Counted from the stretch's first letter, positions 8,531 to 21,076 are shown. The stretch: DNA of 64,000 nt from JAMHWF01 sp048500255 (GCA_048500255.1 JASNYH010000003.1:62001-126000), one strand, 5' to 3'. Translations and numbers: made by a program. Notes: generated from the sequence alone by a model not told the origin.

Positions 8531-9070
8531 ATGATCGCAACGATGTTCGGGCGCTTCGCTGCGGTGATCGCCGCGGTAGCGTCCGGCGGGTGCTCGCCGA
8601 CCTTCGATTGGCGCGAGGTTCGACCCGAAGGCACGGGCGTTGTCGCGCTGTTTCCGTGCAAGGCGCAAGCCGATCGGCGTACTGTGTCGATCGACGCGCG
8701 CACCGTCATGCTGTCGCTGCATGCGTGCCGGACCGCGACGATGACGTTCGGGTTGGCGTACTCCGACGTGGGGGATGCGCGCCGTGTCGCGCCGGCACTG
8801 GAGGCGATGCGGGCATCGTGGCTGGCGACTCCGGGGGCGCAAGCGGTCGAGGCGGCGGCGATGCAGGCGCCCGTTTCAGGCTCGCCATCGACCGCCGTGC
8901 GCGCGCGACTGCACATCATGCGGCCGGGGCAGCCGCCAGCCGATTCGGCGGCTGCCTTCTTCGCTATCGGCACGCGCGTCTTTCAGGTCACGGCCTACGG
9001 CGCGCCCCTGGACGGCGAGGCAGCGCAGACGTTCCTGTCTTCCGTGCGCGAGGTCGGACAGCCACGATAA
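8531..9070 (+). CDS. Putative lipoprotein of unknown function
   Basis: A 179-residue protein. The N-terminus (MIATMFGRFAAVIAAVASGGC) is a short signal peptide ending in a lipobox-like ASGGC, so Cys21 would be lipidated and the protein held in an envelope membrane. The rest has no recognised motif; it reads like a small beta-rich domain (phrases FPCKAQADRRTVSID and FFAIGTRVFQVTAYG). A strong AAGGAGG precedes the start. I do not recognise the family with certainty. Confidence 0.6.
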   Translation: MIATMFGRFAAVIAAVASGGCSPTFDWREVRPEGTGVVALFPCKAQADRRTVSIDARTVMLSLHACRTATMTFGLAYSDVGDARRVAPALEAMRASWLATPGAQAVEAAAMQAPVSGSPSTAVRARLHIMRPGQPPADSAAAFFAIGTRVFQVTAYGAPLDGEAAQTFLSSVREVGQPR

Positions 9071-9080
9071 TGACGCTCGG

Positions 9081-9524
9081 ATGGCCGGACTGCTGATCAT
9101 CGCCCATGCGCCGCTCGCCTCGTCATTGAAGGCCGTGGCGCTGCACGCGTTCCCCGATTGCTCGGCGGGCGTCGAGGCCCTGGACGTGTCCGCCGACATG
9201 GAGGCCGACGACGTCGAGCAGCGCGCGCGCGCACTGCTCGAGGCTGCGCAGTGGCCGCAGACGCTGATCTTCTGCGATGTCTTCGGCGCCACGCCGTGCA
9301 ACGCGGCGCGGCGCTTGGCCGACGGCGTCGGCGTCAAGCTTGTCTGCGGAGTGAACGTGCCTATGCTGTGGCGTTCGCTGTGCTACGCGAACGAACCGCT
9401 CGATGCGCTGGTGGCGCGCGCCGTCGCGGGCGCCACCCAGGGCATCATGCAGGTGCCCGTGTCGTCTCCCGAGACTTCGGCTCCAGAGGGTCATGATCAA
9501 GCGCAACCTCAGCATCATCAATAA
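9081..9524 (+). CDS. PTS EIIA component, mannose/fructose family type
   Basis: A 147-residue EIIA-Man-like protein. His9 in LLIIAHAPL is the phosphorylation site, and the segment IFCDVFGATPCNAARR (near residue 68) is the family signature. No EIIB or EIIC gene is present, and HPr and EI follow at once, so this looks like a regulatory phosphorelay rather than a sugar importer, as in the EIIA-Man/HPr/EI clusters of other betaproteobacteria. Its 3' end overlaps the HPr gene by 32 bases. Confidence 0.85.
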   Translation: MAGLLIIAHAPLASSLKAVALHAFPDCSAGVEALDVSADMEADDVEQRARALLEAAQWPQTLIFCDVFGATPCNAARRLADGVGVKLVCGVNVPMLWRSLCYANEPLDALVARAVAGATQGIMQVPVSSPETSAPEGHDQAQPQHHQ

Positions 9525-9762
9525 GCTCGGCTTGCATGCGCGTGCGTCGGCCAAGCTCACGAAGCTGGCGGGTTCGTTCCAGAGCGAAATCTTCGCGGTG
9601 CGCAATGATCGGCGCGTCAATGCCAAGAGCATCATGGGCGTGATGATGCTGGCGGCCGGTCAGGGCTCGCAGATCGAGCTCGAGATCTCGGGGCCCGACG
9701 AGCAGGACGCGATGGACGCGCTGGCGCAACTCATCGAGTCGGGTTTCGGCGAGTCACAGTGA
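9493..9762 (+). CDS. ptsH: Phosphocarrier protein HPr
   Basis: An 89-residue HPr. His15 in KLGLHARAS is the residue phosphorylated by EI, and Ser46 in NAKSIMGVMML is the regulatory site used by HPr kinase/phosphatase where that enzyme exists. The gene starts inside the EIIA gene, with the motif GAGGG about five bases before its ATG at 9493. It passes phosphate from EI to EIIA. Confidence 0.95.
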   Translation: MIKRNLSIINKLGLHARASAKLTKLAGSFQSEIFAVRNDRRVNAKSIMGVMMLAAGQGSQIELEISGPDEQDAMDALAQLIESGFGESQ

Positions 9763-9848
9763 CCCAGGCCGCCGCACGGCGGCGCGGCAGGTGCCGCCGG
9801 TAGACGGCAGCCGGGTCCACCCCGCGCCGGCGCTGCTACAGTGGGCCG

Positions 9849-11606
9849 ATGAGCTTTCAGATCTTCGGGCTGCCGGTGTCTCGCGGCGTCGCGATCGGTC
9901 GAGTCGTGCTCGTCACTTCGAGTCGGGCGGATGTCGCGCACTACTTCATCGACCCTGCGCAGGCTGATGCAGAGATCGATCGACTGCGTCGCGCGCGTGA
10001 TGTGGTCGTGGGGGAGCTCACGCTGCTGCAGCGGGAGCTGCCGGCCGACGCTCCGCACGAGCTGTCGGCGCTTCTCGATGTGCATCTCGCCCTGTTGCGC
10101 GACGAAACCTTGACTGCGGCGACGAAGCACTGGGTGCGAGAGAGGCACTACAACGCGGAGTGGGCGCTTTCGGCGCAGCTCGAAGTGCTGGCGCGCCAGT
10201 TCGACGAGATGGAAGACGAATACTTGCGCGAGCGCAAGGCCGACGTCGAGCAGGTCGTCGAGCGTCTGCTGCGCGCCCTCGCGCGCGGCCCGTCCGACGC
10301 GCTGCTTGCGACGACCAGTGGCGTGGTCGCTCGCGATTTCGCGGGTGAAGATCCGCTGGTGATGGTCGCGAACGACCTGTCTCCGGCTGACATGCTGCAG
10401 TTCAAGCGCAGCGTGTTCATCGGCTTCATCACGGATGTGGGCGGGCGCAACTCGCACACGGCCATCGTGGCGCGCAGCATGGACATACCGGCCGTCGTCG
10501 GTGCGCGCGAGGCGAGCCGCATCATCCGCCAGGACGACTGGGTCGTGATCGATGGCGACGCCGGCGTCGTGATCGTGAATCCGCCGCCCATCGTTCTCGA
10601 AGAATATCGCTTCAAGCAGCGGCAGTGCGAACTCGAGCGCGCGCGCCTCGCACGGCTGCGGCACACGCCCGCGGTAACGCTCGACGGCGAACAGATTGCC
10701 ATGCTGGCCAACATCGAGATGCTCGGCGATGCGCTGCCAGCCCTCGAGGCCGGCGCGGTCGGCGTAGGGCTGTTTCGCACCGAGTTCCTCTTCCTGAACC
10801 GCGGCGGAGCGCTGCCCGACGAAGAGGAGCAGTTCGAGACCTACCGCAGCGCGGTTCAGGCGATGCACGGGTTGCCAGTGACGATCCGCACCGTCGACGT
10901 CGGTGCAGACAAGCCTCTGGAGCGCATGTCGATCAACGAGTTGCGTCATGAGCACGCGCTGAATCCCGCGCTGGGGCTGCGCGCGATTCGCTGGAGCTTG
11001 TCGGAGCCCGGGATGTTCCGGCAACAGTTGAGGGCGATCCTGCGCGCGAGCGCGTTCGGCAAGGTGCGCCTGCTCATTCCGATGGTGGCTCAACTCAGCG
11101 AGATCAGGCAGACGTTCGAATCGCTCGAGCGAGCCAAGCAGCAGTTGAGGGAGAAGGGCCGGCCCTTCTTCGACGTGGAAGTGGGCGCGATGATCGAAGT
11201 ACCTGCTGCCGTGATGATCCTGCCGTCGATACTGCGGCGCTTCGACTTCGTATCGATCGGCACCAACGACCTGATCCAGTACTCGCTCGCCATCGATCGC
11301 GCCGACGAGTCGGTCGCGCATCTTTACGATCCGTGGCACCCCGCTGTGCTCAACATGATAGCGAGCACGATAGCTAGCGCGAAGAGCGCGGGCAAGGGCG
11401 TCAGCGTATGCGGCGAGATGGCGGGAGACACGGCGTTCACGGAGCTCTTGCTCGCAATGGGCCTGCGCGAGTTCTCGATGCACCCGAGCCAAATTCCGGC
11501 GATCAAGCAGCGCATTCTGCGTGCCGACTGCGGGCAGCTTGCCGCCCGCCTCGACGAGGTGCTCTGCAGCGAAGATCCATGCGCCGCCAGCGCGCTCGCA
11601 TGGTAG
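9849..11606 (+). CDS. ptsI: PTS enzyme I (phosphoenolpyruvate-protein phosphotransferase)
   Basis: A 585-residue enzyme I. The phosphorylated His203 lies in GGRNSHTAIVAR, and the C-terminal PEP-binding barrel has the usual EVGAMIEVPAAV and CGEMAGD segments. Full length and intact, it uses PEP to phosphorylate HPr. It is 86 bases after ptsH and completes the EIIA-HPr-EI set. The rRNA operon promoter region begins right behind it, with no clear intrinsic terminator between. Confidence 0.95.
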   Translation: MSFQIFGLPVSRGVAIGRVVLVTSSRADVAHYFIDPAQADAEIDRLRRARDVVVGELTLLQRELPADAPHELSALLDVHLALLRDETLTAATKHWVRERHYNAEWALSAQLEVLARQFDEMEDEYLRERKADVEQVVERLLRALARGPSDALLATTSGVVARDFAGEDPLVMVANDLSPADMLQFKRSVFIGFITDVGGRNSHTAIVARSMDIPAVVGAREASRIIRQDDWVVIDGDAGVVIVNPPPIVLEEYRFKQRQCELERARLARLRHTPAVTLDGEQIAMLANIEMLGDALPALEAGAVGVGLFRTEFLFLNRGGALPDEEEQFETYRSAVQAMHGLPVTIRTVDVGADKPLERMSINELRHEHALNPALGLRAIRWSLSEPGMFRQQLRAILRASAFGKVRLLIPMVAQLSEIRQTFESLERAKQQLREKGRPFFDVEVGAMIEVPAAVMILPSILRRFDFVSIGTNDLIQYSLAIDRADESVAHLYDPWHPAVLNMIASTIASAKSAGKGVSVCGEMAGDTAFTELLLAMGLREFSMHPSQIPAIKQRILRADCGQLAARLDEVLCSEDPCAASALAW

Positions 11607-11629
11607 CGAACCCTGCCGAGAGTACGCGG

Positions 11630-11641
11630 CGCGCTAGCGCG
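11630..11641. repeat. 12-bp perfect palindrome upstream of the rrn -10 element
   Basis: CGCGCTAGCGCG is a perfect palindrome between the ptsI stop and the extended -10. It has no T tract, so it is not a complete intrinsic terminator. It covers the place where a -35 would be expected for the -10 at 11659-11664. It could be a protein site or simply a GC-rich coincidence. Confidence 0.3.
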
Positions 11642-11843
11642 ACTGTCGGGAGTTGTGCTATAGTCGCAGGCTCGCTGAAGCGCGGTCTCCCAACGGGGAC
11701 GAAGATCGCGACAAAGGCGAGCGCATGGAAGGGATTTGATCGGGCGCCCATTGACAGTGGGAGCCGAAATCAGAGAGAATTCCATCTCTTTGCTGATCGC
11801 AGATCGGCGGCGCGCAGCAAGTGCGCAGCTCTTTAAAAAGATA

Positions 11844-11862
11844 CAGCCGATAAGTGTGGGCG
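11844..11862 (+). other. 5' half of the pre-16S processing stem
   Basis: The 19 bases here are complementary to 13516-13534 beyond the 16S 3' end, with a single G-U pair. Together they would close the pre-16S rRNA into a loop, the standard RNase III substrate. Confidence 0.85.
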
Positions 11863-11958
11863 TTTGGAGGCGAGTGCTCGGAGCCGGAAGGCTCTGGTCT
11901 TCGGACCAAACGCTCATTGAAGTGAAGTTCACTTCAATTCTTTGAGCGATTCAAGATC

Positions 11959-13489
<1,531 letters not shown>

Positions 13490-13515
13490 CTGGAAAATGA
13501 GCGCTCAATTTCATG

Positions 13516-13534
13516 CGCCCACGCTTATCGGCTG
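13516..13534 (+). other. 3' half of the pre-16S processing stem
   Basis: Reverse complement of the leader segment at 11844-11862 apart from one G-U pair; pairs with it to form the RNase III stem around the 16S. Confidence 0.85.
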
Positions 13535-13637
13535 TCCATAGACGACAGTGTGTGAAACGTGAACCGACGGATCGCTGCATCACTCTTGCGCGGTGCGGTC
13601 GTCGCAGACCTTCGCGCTTCGCTCGAAATCACGTGAA

Positions 13638-13714
13638 GGGTCTGTAGCTCAGTTGGTTAGAGCACCGTCTTGATAAGGCGGGGGTCGTTGGTTCGAGACC
13701 AACCAGACCCACCA
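13638..13714 (+). tRNA. tRNA-Ile (GAT anticodon)
   Basis: A 77-base tRNA in the 16S-23S spacer. Acceptor arms GGGTCTG and CAGACCC pair perfectly, the anticodon loop reads CTTGATAAG with GAT, the T arm contains GTTCGAGAC, and the CCA end is encoded. The Ile-Ala order is the usual one for this spacer. Confidence 0.98.
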
Positions 13715-13720
13715 TCCAGC

Positions 13721-13796
13721 GGGGGATTAGCTCAGCTGGGAGAGCACCTGCTTTGCAAGCAGGGGGTCGTCGGTTCGATCCCGTCATCCTCCACCA
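13721..13796 (+). tRNA. tRNA-Ala (TGC anticodon)
   Basis: A 76-base tRNA six bases after tRNA-Ile. Acceptor arm GGGGGAT pairs with ATCCTCC (one G-U), the anticodon loop is CTTTGCAAG with TGC, the T arm has GTTCGATCC, and CCA is encoded. Confidence 0.98.
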
Positions 13797-14049
13797 CTTT
13801 TCGCATAACTTCATCGGACGCCCAAGTGATTGAAGATTGCTTGGGCGTCCGATCGAAAGATCGGCTGTCGTTCTTTAACAATTCGTAGAGTCGAATCAGC
13901 GTTGTCGGCGGAAACCGCTTTGGGCGGACCGTGCCGTCGGCAACATTTGATTGCGTCACAGACTTCAACTCGAAAGAGATGAAGAACGGCATAACGCGAT
14001 ACTCAAACAGTCCTTGGCGACTGCCGCACTCGCGGCGTCAAAGTTATAG
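13797..14049 (+). other. tRNA-Ala to 23S spacer
   Basis: A gene-free spacer of about 250 bases. It holds an imperfect inverted repeat (CGGACGCCCAAG...CTTGGGCGTCCG, about 13815-13851), the boxA element listed separately, and the 5' half of the pre-23S stem at its end. No coding sequence is supported. Confidence 0.8.
13870..13883 (+). promoter_or_regulatory. boxA antitermination element in the rrn spacer
   Basis: GTTCTTTAACAATT closely matches the canonical rrn boxA (TGCTCTTTAACA core) bound by the NusB-NusE complex to prevent Rho termination in untranslated rRNA. A weaker copy lies in the leader near 11827. Confidence 0.8.

Positions 14050-14056
<7 letters not shown>
14037..14056 (+). other. 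5' half of the pre-23S processing stem
   Basis: These 20 bases are the exact reverse complement of 16915-16934 at the 3' end of the 23S. The two would form the RNase III stem that includes the mature 23S termini. Confidence 0.88.
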
Positions 14057-16914
<2,858 letters not shown>

Positions 16915-16923
<9 letters not shown>

Positions 16924-16934
16924 ATAACTTTGAC
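16915..16934 (+). other. 3' half of the pre-23S processing stem
   Basis: Exact reverse complement of 14037-14056; see that entry. Confidence 0.88.
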
Positions 16935-17038
16935 GAAATCGTCGAAGTTCTCTCGTTATGCCCTCTGGGCGCAATCAATCGCTGAAGACACTCTACGAAT
17001 TAGCTGCCTTGTGATTCCACGAGACAGCAAACGGTTAA

Positions 17039-17153
17039 GCCTGATGACCATAGCGAGGTGGCCCCACTCCTTCCCATCCCGAACAGGACAGTGAAACGCC
17101 TCAGCGCCGATGATAGTGCGGATTCCCGTGTGAAAGTAGGACATTGTCAGGCT
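17039..17153 (+). rRNA. rrf: 5S ribosomal RNA
   Basis: About 115 bases. The ends GCCTGATGAC and GTCAGGCT pair as the closing helix. The interior carries TTCCCATCCCGAACAGGAC and GCCGATGATAGTGCGGATT, which are diagnostic of proteobacterial 5S. It is the last gene of the operon; a terminator follows. Confidence 0.95.
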
Positions 17154-17165
17154 AATATGCAACGC

Positions 17166-17200
17166 AAAAACCCGGCCCAACAGAGGCCGGGTTTTTGTTT
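17166..17200 (+). terminator. Rho-independent terminator of the rRNA operon
   Basis: A GC stem (CCCGGCC/GGCCGGG, seven-base loop) flanked by A5 and T5 tracts, then GTTTTG. The A/T tracts extend the stem, so it could act in both directions, also ending the convergent gene at 17219 on the minus strand. Confidence 0.92.
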
Positions 17201-17218
17201 TGGGACGCCGTATTTGTT

Positions 17219-17929
17219 CTAAGGAAGGATGCGCCGTAGGGCGGAAACATCGTGCGCGTTGAAGATGCTGTCCGCCAAGTCCCGCTCGCGATCGCCGACA
17301 ATCCTCAGGAAGTCCGTGGCTCCTTTCATGTCACGAAAGGCGTCAAAACCCGACTCGAGAAATCGCTGCAGGTCGCCCAAGCCGGCGGCCTGCGCAGGTG
17401 ATCGCATCATGCGCAGCGTGGTCCTCAGCAGGGCGCTGCGCGTATAGCGATCCAGCGCAGAGCCCACCGTGAGTGTCAGCCGGATCTGCTCGGCGCGATC
17501 GGGGCGGCGTCCGGTGCGTTGCCACGCCGCGGCATACTGTGCGGATGTCACCCCGCCGATCTGGGGCAATTGGCGAGCCATTTCGGTGTCGAGCGATTCC
17601 GATAGCGCGTGCAGGCGGGTGATCGATGCGACGGTAGTGACTATCTCTGCAGAAAACAGTCGCACGAGCGAGGGGACGACGCGCGCGAATTCGGCATCGC
17701 GACGCGTGAAGTCCCGAGGGCCGTACAGATCGTCGAGAAAGAATCGGGCCGCAGCCGCGTAACGCGAACTCGCGAGCAAATCGGCGTAAGTGTGTTCGAA
17801 GCGCCGCTGCTGGTACGACTTGACGGCATTCACTCGCTCGGCAAGCTGGGTGTCGGCCTCGCGCAGTCGTCGTTCATCCGCGACGGCCTGCAAATCCCGC
17901 AGAATGACGCCAGCATCACCGTGCATCAT
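17219..17929 (-). CDS. Conserved-looking cytoplasmic protein of unknown function
   Basis: A 236-residue, largely helical protein with no signal peptide or membrane segment. Recognisable phrases are RFEHTYADLLASSRYAAAARFF followed by LDDLYGP and DFTRRDAEFARVVPSLVRLF, which I remember from uncharacterised Burkholderiales proteins, without a known role. Two adjacent ATGs at 17929 and 17926 are both possible starts. It converges on the rRNA terminator and is divergent from the lipase-like gene with a 70-base gap. Confidence 0.6.
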   Translation of the reverse strand: MMHGDAGVILRDLQAVADERRLREADTQLAERVNAVKSYQQRRFEHTYADLLASSRYAAAARFFLDDLYGPRDFTRRDAEFARVVPSLVRLFSAEIVTTVASITRLHALSESLDTEMARQLPQIGGVTSAQYAAAWQRTGRRPDRAEQIRLTLTVGSALDRYTRSALLRTTLRMMRSPAQAAGLGDLQRFLESGFDAFRDMKGATDFLRIVGDRERDLADSIFNAHDVSALRRILP

Positions 17930-17999
17930 CGGCGTGGAGTTCCTTCGTCGAGGTGGACATCCATAGTGCCGGCGATCTTCGCACGTCGCCCGCGTCGTC

Positions 18000-18989
18000 A
18001 TGCTGGCTCTTCTGCAACGTTGCATCACCATCGGACTGCTGCTGCTCGCAGCCGCCTGGGCTCACTACTTCACGCAGCGCGGATCGCCGGTCTTGGCGGG
18101 CGCTGGTGCCCTGTTCATCGTCTTCGGCTACGCCCTTTTTCTCGCGTTCGAGTTTGCACTCGCGTGGCGAATCAATCGCGCCGACCCGGCGCCGCGTGCA
18201 ACCGTCTGGCAGCTCGTGCGTGCCTGGTGGGGCGAGGTCGTCACGACGCCGCTCGTCTTTTGCTGGCGACAGCCGTTTCGATCGCGCGCCGTGGCCGACA
18301 GCGCGCTCGACGCCACGTGCCGCGGTCGCATCGGCATCGTGTTCGTGCACGGCTTCGTGTGTAATCGCGGCTTATGGAATCCGTGGTTGCGTCGCATGCA
18401 GTCGGCACGTGTTCCCTGCATCGCTGTCAACCTCGAGCCGGTGTTCGGCTCGATCGACCGCTACGTGGCAACGATCGACGATGCCGTGGCGCGCTTGGCG
18501 GCTGCCACCGGTCGGCCGCCCGTCATCGTCGCACACAGCATGGGCGGCCTCGCAGTGCGCGCGTGGATGAACCACTGCGGCGGCGACCGTCGCGTGCAGC
18601 ACGTCTGCACGATCGGCAGCCCGCACCGCGGGACGTGGCTCGGCCGGTTCGGCCACGCGCCGAACACGAGGCAGATGCGCCTCGATGCCCGCTGGCTCCA
18701 GGAGCTGCAGGCCCGCGAACCGTCGACGCGAAACCGCTTGTTCACCTGCTACTACAGCAGCTGCGACAACATCGTCTTTCCCGTATCGACGGCGACGTTG
18801 CCGGGGGCCGACAACCGCTACGTGAACGGCGTGGGTCACGTTCATCTCGCCTTTCAGCCGCAGTTGTGCGACGACGTGTTGCGCCGCGTGACTGCGGTGC
18901 ATGACGCCGCAGCGGCAGGCAAAGAACCGCGCCGTTCAGTGCCTAACGAGCCGGTCGCCGGCGAGCACGGTGCCGGCGTCCAGCGCTGA
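18000..18989 (+). CDS. Membrane-anchored alpha/beta hydrolase (lipase-like)
   Basis: A 329-residue protein with two N-terminal membrane segments (residues about 5-22 and 29-52) and a soluble hydrolase domain. Ser180 in VAHSMGG is the nucleophile, the segment SSCDNIVFP supplies an Asp, and VGHVHLAF the His, the arrangement of triacylglycerol lipases and PGAP1-like proteins. The oxyanion region is FVHGFVCNR. The substrate is likely a lipid or ester near the inner membrane (inference). Its 3' end overlaps the convergent phhA gene by 54 bases. Confidence 0.8.
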   Translation: MLALLQRCITIGLLLLAAAWAHYFTQRGSPVLAGAGALFIVFGYALFLAFEFALAWRINRADPAPRATVWQLVRAWWGEVVTTPLVFCWRQPFRSRAVADSALDATCRGRIGIVFVHGFVCNRGLWNPWLRRMQSARVPCIAVNLEPVFGSIDRYVATIDDAVARLAAATGRPPVIVAHSMGGLAVRAWMNHCGGDRRVQHVCTIGSPHRGTWLGRFGHAPNTRQMRLDARWLQELQAREPSTRNRLFTCYYSSCDNIVFPVSTATLPGADNRYVNGVGHVHLAFQPQLCDDVLRRVTAVHDAAAAGKEPRRSVPNEPVAGEHGAGVQR

Positions 18990-19823
18990 CAGCGTGCCGA
19001 CGCGTTCGTACAGTGGCGTGAAGTCGGCCGCCGTCGCATCGAACAGCTGCTGGAACGAGTCGATCACGAAGTACGTCGACTGATACGTGTCGATGACGTA
19101 GCGCGTGCGCATGACGCGCTCCAGCTCGAAGGCGATGCGACGCGGCGCATCGCTCGTGACGCTGTGGCGCAGCTCTCCGTGCGACGACAGCAGCCCCGCT
19201 CCATAGGCACGCAGGCCTTCCGGGGTCGCCACCAGGCCGAACTCGACCGTGTACCAGTACAGCCGTGCCAGCAGCTCGCAGGCACCGAGGCGGCTCGACT
19301 TCAGCCCGCCTGCGCCGTAGGCCTGCATGTAGTCCGCGAACACCTGGTCGAACAGCAGCGGCACGTGGCCGAACAAGTCGTGGAAGACGTCGGGCTCGAC
19401 GACGTAGTCGAACTCCTCGGGCCGGCGCAGCCACTCCGTCACCGGGAAGCGCCGCGCCGCCAGCAGCGCGAAGAAGGCTTCCTCGGGGATCAGTCCCGGT
19501 ACGCCGACGATCTGCCATCGCGTCGCGCGGTAAAGCGTCTCGCTGATGCGGTCGAACCGCGGAATGGCGTCGGCGCTGCCGAGCCGCGAGAGCGCGCCGA
19601 TGAACTCGGCGCAGGCGAGCTGCGGCAACTGCGCCGCCTGTCGCTCGTACAGGCGGCGGTACAGAGCGTGCTCGGAGGGCGTGTAGCGCTCCCACTGCTG
19701 TTCGCAGGTGTAGTCGGCGCGCGCACGGGCGTAGTCGCCGCGCGGCGGTCGCGAACCCGTGCCGTAGGTGGCGGGCGCGACACCTGTGTTCACGCCGGCG
19801 TGCGCAAGACCAGGGATCGACAT
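18936..19823 (-). CDS. phhA: Phenylalanine 4-monooxygenase
   Basis: A 295-residue pterin-dependent hydroxylase converting phenylalanine to tyrosine. The iron ligands His148 and His153 lie in FHDLFGHVP, and the third, Glu194, in YWYTVEFGL. The short bacterial form without an ACT regulatory domain is as expected. Start at 19823 (MSIPGLAHAG). The 54-base tail overlap with the convergent hydrolase gene is unusual but both frames are intact. No pterin dehydratase gene is beside it. Confidence 0.95.
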   Translation of the reverse strand: MSIPGLAHAGVNTGVAPATYGTGSRPPRGDYARARADYTCEQQWERYTPSEHALYRRLYERQAAQLPQLACAEFIGALSRLGSADAIPRFDRISETLYRATRWQIVGVPGLIPEEAFFALLAARRFPVTEWLRRPEEFDYVVEPDVFHDLFGHVPLLFDQVFADYMQAYGAGGLKSSRLGACELLARLYWYTVEFGLVATPEGLRAYGAGLLSSHGELRHSVTSDAPRRIAFELERVMRTRYVIDTYQSTYFVIDSFQQLFDATAADFTPLYERVGTLSALDAGTVLAGDRLVRH

Positions 19824-19861
19824 GCAGCGATGGTACTCGCCGACGCGACCCGCTCGAGGAG

Positions 19862-20713
19862 TCAGGTATCGAGCTCGCGCAGAAATTGCAGGGCCGCGTC
19901 GCCCGACACGTTGAGCAGCGCAGCGATCGCCTCGATGTCGTCCGGCAACGCGGCGTTGTCCCAGCCCGCCGCCGTGTGGCGCGCGAGCTGGATCGCGAGC
20001 AGCACGTTGCGCACGCTCGGGTGCTCGGTGTGGCGATCGTCGGTGATTCGGATCAGAAGCTCGGGCAGGCGCCAGGTCTTCATCAGCGCATGCTTGAGCT
20101 CGGCCAGCGAGATGCCGAGCACGGCGCGCTGCGCCGTCGCAGAGCGCAGTGCTGCGTCGGCGCGCAGGCGATCGCGGATCTCGAGCGCGAGCGTCGGCGC
20201 CTGGCACCACAGCAGCATTTCGGCAAAGTCGTGCAGCAGCGCGGCTTCGTGGATCACGGCTGCGTCGTGATCCATGCGGCGCACCGCGAGCCCCAGCGCG
20301 AAATTGGCCGCACGATAGGCGCGGCGCAGCACGTCGCGCAGACCTTCCAGCGCCGCGGGATGCTCGCCGAGTCGCTCCTCGAGCGTCGGCTGCGGGCCGA
20401 AGGCGCGAAAGAACGGCGAGATACCCATCAGCACCAGCGCCTCCGTGACCGTTTCGGCATCGGTGACGACGCGGCGCGGGCGGTTGGCGGCCGCGTACAC
20501 CAGAAGCTTCAGGGTCATCAGCGGATCGGTCGCGATCAGCGATGCCAGCATGTTGGCGTCGACGTTGTCTTCGTTCGGGCGCAACTCGTCGAGCGTCGCC
20601 GCCGTGTCGGCCAGCACCGGAATCTCGGCGGTGCGAAACCGTGCCACCCAGCCCGGCAGATCCGCCGGATGGGCGGCCGTCGGGGCGAGTGGGGCAGCGG
20701 TGTCGTGCGACAT
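19862..20713 (-). CDS. HDOD domain protein
   Basis: A 283-residue protein built around one HDOD domain (residues about 15-220), an HD-related fold without the full metal site. The segment VIHEAALLHDFAEMLLW is the partly kept HD-like core, and IPVLADTAATLDELR the usual entry. HDOD proteins act in signalling and development, often without known enzymatic activity. Start at 20713 (MSHDTAAP); a longer frame upstream lacks domain similarity. It lies downstream of bfd and upstream of phhA on the same strand. Confidence 0.82.
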   Translation of the reverse strand: MSHDTAAPLAPTAAHPADLPGWVARFRTAEIPVLADTAATLDELRPNEDNVDANMLASLIATDPLMTLKLLVYAAANRPRRVVTDAETVTEALVLMGISPFFRAFGPQPTLEERLGEHPAALEGLRDVLRRAYRAANFALGLAVRRMDHDAAVIHEAALLHDFAEMLLWCQAPTLALEIRDRLRADAALRSATAQRAVLGISLAELKHALMKTWRLPELLIRITDDRHTEHPSVRNVLLAIQLARHTAAGWDNAALPDDIEAIAALLNVSGDAALQFLRELDT

Positions 20714-20831
20714 GTCGGGCGGCCTCGGGCAGCGCCGGGCCAGCGGCGGTTCGTGCCTCGATATCGGCGCCTCGGGCGGGATGCTTGAGCGGCAGTCGCT
20801 CGCGCCGCGCCTCAACAGGCAGCAGTGCCCA

Positions 20832-21047
20832 TCAAGCCGCGGCGCAGCTGGCCTCGGCGTGGCGAACGGTGCGCGCGTGGTGCGTCGTCATCCCGCGCTC
20901 TACGAGCGCGCGCGCGCAGTCCCCGCAACGGCCGCAGCAGGTGCCGGCCCCGGTCTCGAACTGGACTTCCTCGAACGACGCCGCACCGGCGCGCACAGCG
21001 CGCTCGATGTCGCGATCGGAAACTCGGCGGCAGACACAAACGATCAT
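20832..21047 (-). CDS. bfd: Bacterioferritin-associated ferredoxin-like [2Fe-2S] protein
   Basis: A 71-residue Bfd-type protein. Cysteines fall as C4-x-C6 (MIVCVCRR) and in TCCGRCGDC, the BFD [2Fe-2S] pattern. In iron homeostasis Bfd reduces ferric iron stored in bacterioferritin so it can be released. Start at 21047 is fixed by the MIVCVC motif. A Fur-box-like sequence lies 15-29 bases upstream. No bacterioferritin gene is in the window. Confidence 0.88.
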   Translation of the reverse strand: MIVCVCRRVSDRDIERAVRAGAASFEEVQFETGAGTCCGRCGDCARALVERGMTTHHARTVRHAEASCAAA

Positions 21048-21061
21048 GCCGCGATGATAAG

Positions 21062-21076
21062 CGAGAATGATTCGCA
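21062..21076 (-). promoter_or_regulatory. Putative Fur box upstream of bfd
   Basis: Read on the minus strand this is TGCGAATCATTCTCG, matching the 7-1-7 Fur consensus TGATAATNATTATCA at 10 of 14 fixed positions, with the central GAATCATTC palindromic. It lies just before the bfd start, where a ferric-Fur repressor would act. Confidence 0.5.

Larger units (their letters stand above)
11607..11958 (+). promoter_or_regulatory. rRNA operon promoter and leader region
   Basis: This gene-free stretch has two promoter candidates. One is an extended -10, TGCTATAGT at 11656-11664, with no good -35. The other is a perfect TTGACA (11751-11756) with a 4/6 -10 match (GAGAAT, 11775-11780, 18-base spacer). 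A boxA-like GCTCTTTAAAAA at about 11827-11838 and processing-stem halves follow. A perfect inverted repeat (ATTGAAGTGAA...TTCACTTCAAT, about 11917-11939) lies just before the 16S. Transcription starts are not proven. Confidence 0.7.

Noticed and set aside
5841..8534. An 897-codon plus-strand open frame across the zinc-ribbon, TlpA and kinase-like genes
   Set aside because: It overlaps three genes with recognisable motifs, and its product is Arg/Ala-rich without a domain.
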